This document shows positions 30,427-32,759 of a DNA stretch of 32,759 nucleotides, in pieces (position 1 is the first letter of the stretch; every line of letters begins with the position of its first letter). This DNA is from Paenibacillus agaridevorans (GTDB taxonomy: Bacteria; Bacillota; Bacilli; Paenibacillales; Paenibacillaceae). A program made the position numbers and the translations under genes. Location of the stretch: the NCBI RefSeq assembly GCF_003112455.1, contig NZ_BDQX01000289.1, forward strand, positions 20,412-53,170. The letters run 5' to 3'. The notes below the pieces were generated by a model that was not told the DNA's origin, made no database searches, and worked only from the letters and a program-made list of their open reading frames with translations.

Positions 30427-32759
30427 ATGCGCAACAAGCGATTGTGGATCAAGCTTCTGGCTGCGGCTTTTTGTCTGATTGCTCTGCACGGAGCGTCAGG
30501 TGTCGTTTCCGCAGAAGAAGATGCTAACCATTATTATATCACCCCGTATAATTTCAAATCATTTGGTTCATGGACGCTCAGCGGAGATTTTCTTCAAGGG
30601 CGGGTGACAGCCCCCTCGATTGGGGAAGCGAACGGTTCCGGTGGCGTGCCGGCCGTTGCTGAAGTGAATATCACCAATGCGGGTGAGTACCGTCTATGGG
30701 TGCGCGATCGCGATTTTGCCACCAACTCGCCAGGCATCCGCACATTCCACGTTGGTGTCGACGGCGCACTGGCTAATAGAATGTTCGGCAACCATGGGCA
30801 GGAAGGTTTCCGCTGGACGGAGGTCGGAATCTATGAGTTGGAGCAGGGCGTGCACGAATTGGAGCTGCATGACACCTCCGGGTTTTACGCGCGCAGCGAA
30901 GGGTTCTTCCTGAGCGACGATCTCGATCTGGTTCCGCCGGAGGACAAGGAAGAACTACTGGAGATTGTTCAGCCTTACAATCCGTTAGATGAGCTGCCTT
31001 CCGCGGAATTCCCGGCGTGGGCCAAAGGGGCGTTTACGCCAACGAAGACGGCCGCCATCGAAAATGATTCCGTTAAAGTCGTCTTCTATCAGGGGCAGGG
31101 CAGCGAAGGCGCGCTTGTACAGAATGAAATCTATGTCAAGGATAATGGCCAGTGGCTGCTCGTCAAGGAGAGGAACGAGGAATTCGGCGTTTTGATGATG
31201 GCGGCTCTTCATAGCAAGATGGGCGGCATTACGGACGAATATGCCAATGTCATTCAGCGGGTCCTCATTAACGGGTCCGAGGTGACGGGGCTGACTAGCG
31301 ATTTTTTTCGCACCGGCCAGCCGATCTGGTTCATTCCTTCCGACTTTGCCGTGCTGGGCGCGGACAAGATTGAACTGAGCTTCCCGAGCGCCGAGGCCGA
31401 ACTGAAGCTGCTGTTCGAGCTGGACGACCTAACGGACGATCCGAAGGTGACCGTGCAGGCTGAATTTGCCGAAGACGGCGCCTATTCCTTCTTGCTGTTC
31501 AGCGGCGACGGCGTGGCGTATGAGGATTACGAGACGGTGACGGCGCCGCTGCTCTACGTCAAGAAGACCGTGCCCGATCGGCCGGTGATGATACCGGAAA
31601 GTTTCCTGTTCACGCCGATGGCTACCTTGCATTACACGGGCAGCCAATCCAGGGTGCCGGGCAAGGCGCTGACCTCCGGCGTGGTGATGGACCCCGAGAG
31701 CGTGCCTCAGGACTACGCCTACCCGGATACATCGCATTTCGGCCTCGTGCTGCGAGACCAGGACGGCGATGTTCGGCCGCAGCTTGTCGCGCCGATGTTC
31801 GGCAATGCGGACAGCCTGTTTGAAGCGGGCGACAGCTACGAGGTTTCTTTTCGCATTATTAATCGTTTCGCGTCCTGGTACGACACGTTCAAGCATGTGA
31901 CCGGGGAGATGTACAACTTCACGGATTTGCGCACCAATTATTTTCATTCCGTCAACGAAGCGATCTATAATGCCACCGATCTGATGATGGATGACGATTA
32001 CGGAGGCTGGGACCCGGTCAATATGGCGCATTACAATATGGAAGAGCGGGATATGACCACGGTTGCCAATGCCATGACGGCGGTGCAGCGGTACTTGCTG
32101 ACGGAGGACGAGGACATTCTCGACAAGCGGGCCGTGCCGACTTTGGCGTTCATGCTTAGCAGGCTGAATTATCATTTCAAAACGACGGGCAGCCAGGGCG
32201 GATCCACCTATGCGCCGTCGCCGGCGCCGATCGGCGGGCCGGTTGCCAATTATTCCGCCGCAGTGTTCGGCGGGTTGTATGAGATGACGCAGGGGCGTAT
32301 GCCGTCCCTGCTGGATACGGCCGTACGCACGGACGCGCAGACGGTCAGTCTCAAGGGAATCACCGATCAGATGGCGATGTACAAGTATACCGGCGACCCC
32401 GAGCATCTACTTCGCACGAAGGCGCTGGCGGACAGATATCTGGCCTCGTATCCGAATGTGGGCGCGAACCGCGAGGTCCGCTTTGTGAACAGCTTTGTAT
32501 ACGGCGATTATATTCCGATGGTGGCCGCCTTCCTGGCTGCCTACGAGGCGACGGGCGAACAGAAGTATCTCAATGCGGCGGAGGACAGCGGGCGCTTGCT
32601 GGCAACGGGTATCTGGACGACGGGTTATCATTCCGATTATGCGACTACGAACTATACGCTGATCCCAGAGACGGCTTCTGTACGGCCATTGTTCGCCGAG
32701 CGCTTCAATTATTGGTGGCACGGCGATCGGCAATGGCGGCTGGGGAACGTCGACGGGGG
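30427..32759 (+). CDS. Large secreted protein with a CBM-like N-terminus and a helical-toroid-like C-terminus, incomplete
   Basis: The frame is open from ATG 30427 to the window end (over 775 codons) without a stop, so the C-terminus is missing. GGGAGGAAGG precedes the start. A Sec signal peptide (MRNKRLWIKLLAAAFCLIAL, cleavage near VVSA-EE) shows it is exported. Residues about 35-175 form a beta-rich domain with AEVNITNAGEYRLWVRDRD, like a carbohydrate-binding or sugar-recognition module. A second beta-rich stretch runs to about 470. From about 490 repeated helices (MTTVANAMTAVQRYLL, DQMAMYKYTGDPEHLL, VAAFLAAYEATGEQKYL) resemble an (alpha/alpha) barrel of glycosidases or lyases. I do not recognise the family. 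The cre site supports a role in polysaccharide use. Confidence 0.75.
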   Translation, partial: MRNKRLWIKLLAAAFCLIALHGASGVVSAEEDANHYYITPYNFKSFGSWTLSGDFLQGRVTAPSIGEANGSGGVPAVAEVNITNAGEYRLWVRDRDFATNSPGIRTFHVGVDGALANRMFGNHGQEGFRWTEVGIYELEQGVHELELHDTSGFYARSEGFFLSDDLDLVPPEDKEELLEIVQPYNPLDELPSAEFPAWAKGAFTPTKTAAIENDSVKVVFYQGQGSEGALVQNEIYVKDNGQWLLVKERNEEFGVLMMAALHSKMGGITDEYANVIQRVLINGSEVTGLTSDFFRTGQPIWFIPSDFAVLGADKIELSFPSAEAELKLLFELDDLTDDPKVTVQAEFAEDGAYSFLLFSGDGVAYEDYETVTAPLLYVKKTVPDRPVMIPESFLFTPMATLHYTGSQSRVPGKALTSGVVMDPESVPQDYAYPDTSHFGLVLRDQDGDVRPQLVAPMFGNADSLFEAGDSYEVSFRIINRFASWYDTFKHVTGEMYNFTDLRTNYFHSVNEAIYNATDLMMDDDYGGWDPVNMAHYNMEERDMTTVANAMTAVQRYLLTEDEDILDKRAVPTLAFMLSRLNYHFKTTGSQGGSTYAPSPAPIGGPVANYSAAVFGGLYEMTQGRMPSLLDTAVRTDAQTVSLKGITDQMAMYKYTGDPEHLLRTKALADRYLASYPNVGANREVRFVNSFVYGDYIPMVAAFLAAYEATGEQKYLNAAEDSGRLLATGIWTTGYHSDYATTNYTLIPETASVRPLFAERFNYWWHGDRQWRLGNVDG

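Overview
The window looks like a chromosomal segment of a facultatively anaerobic Bacillota of the Paenibacillaceae (Paenibacillus or Cohnella type). The reasons are Bacillus-like ribosome binding sites (GGAGG, AAGGGG), moderately high GC, a CcpA-type cre site, Fnr/Rex-like operators, a cyclic-di-GMP-I riboswitch and secreted carbohydrate-active proteins. Genus assignment is inference. No rRNA, tRNA, transposase, prophage or CRISPR array was seen.

Layout. (1) 1-4120: a c-di-GMP-I riboswitch with its own terminator precedes a two-gene unit made of a group II PLP decarboxylase and a methyl-accepting chemotaxis protein. (2) 4220-7070: two translationally coupled carbohydrate genes, a GH105-like unsaturated glycuronyl hydrolase and an uncharacterised protein that may be lyase-like. 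A convergent alpha/beta hydrolase follows (7159-7905). (3) 7906-9368: a repeat-rich intergenic region and two tandem DUF3147-type small membrane proteins. (4) 9400-19160: a flavin-based extracellular electron transfer (EET) locus of the kind described in Listeria. It holds fmnB (ApbE lipoprotein), eetA (NusG domain II), eetB (Gx family), two ECF ATPases, an EcfT/FmnA-like protein, dmkA (UbiA) and, on the opposite strand, dmkB (polyprenyl synthase), a HepS-like small protein and ndh2 fused to a DoxX-like membrane domain. A striking 52-bp tandem repeat array lies exactly where the two halves converge. (5) 19261-27746: an anaerobic-metabolism block containing pyrK-pyrD (NAD-linked dihydroorotate dehydrogenase), a flavodoxin-fold NAD(P)H oxidoreductase, a formate/nitrite channel, a lipoprotein, and an operon of mobA-like, hemerythrin-like, nrdD, nrdG and a second hemerythrin-like gene. 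(6) 28034-30038: a seven-TM sensor kinase and LuxR-type regulator. (7) 30427 to the window end: a large secreted protein, incomplete, behind a promoter with a cre site.

How it fits together. NDH-2 would pass electrons from NADH to a demethylmenaquinone made by DmkA/DmkB. EetA/EetB and extracytoplasmic flavin (ECF module, FmnB) would carry them outward. The classical FMN lipoprotein PplA is absent from the window. However, flavinylation-like motifs (D-x-x-S-G-A-S or a close variant) occur in the predicted outer loop of the NDH-2 fusion and just outside the EetA membrane anchor, which suggests these membrane proteins themselves may be FmnB substrates. Fnr-like boxes centred at exactly -41.5 relative to plausible -10 hexamers lie before ndh2, the NAD(P)H oxidoreductase and the nrdDG operon, and possibly pyrKD. 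A Rex-like site precedes the formate/nitrite channel. Together they tie much of the 19-28 kb block to oxygen and redox control.
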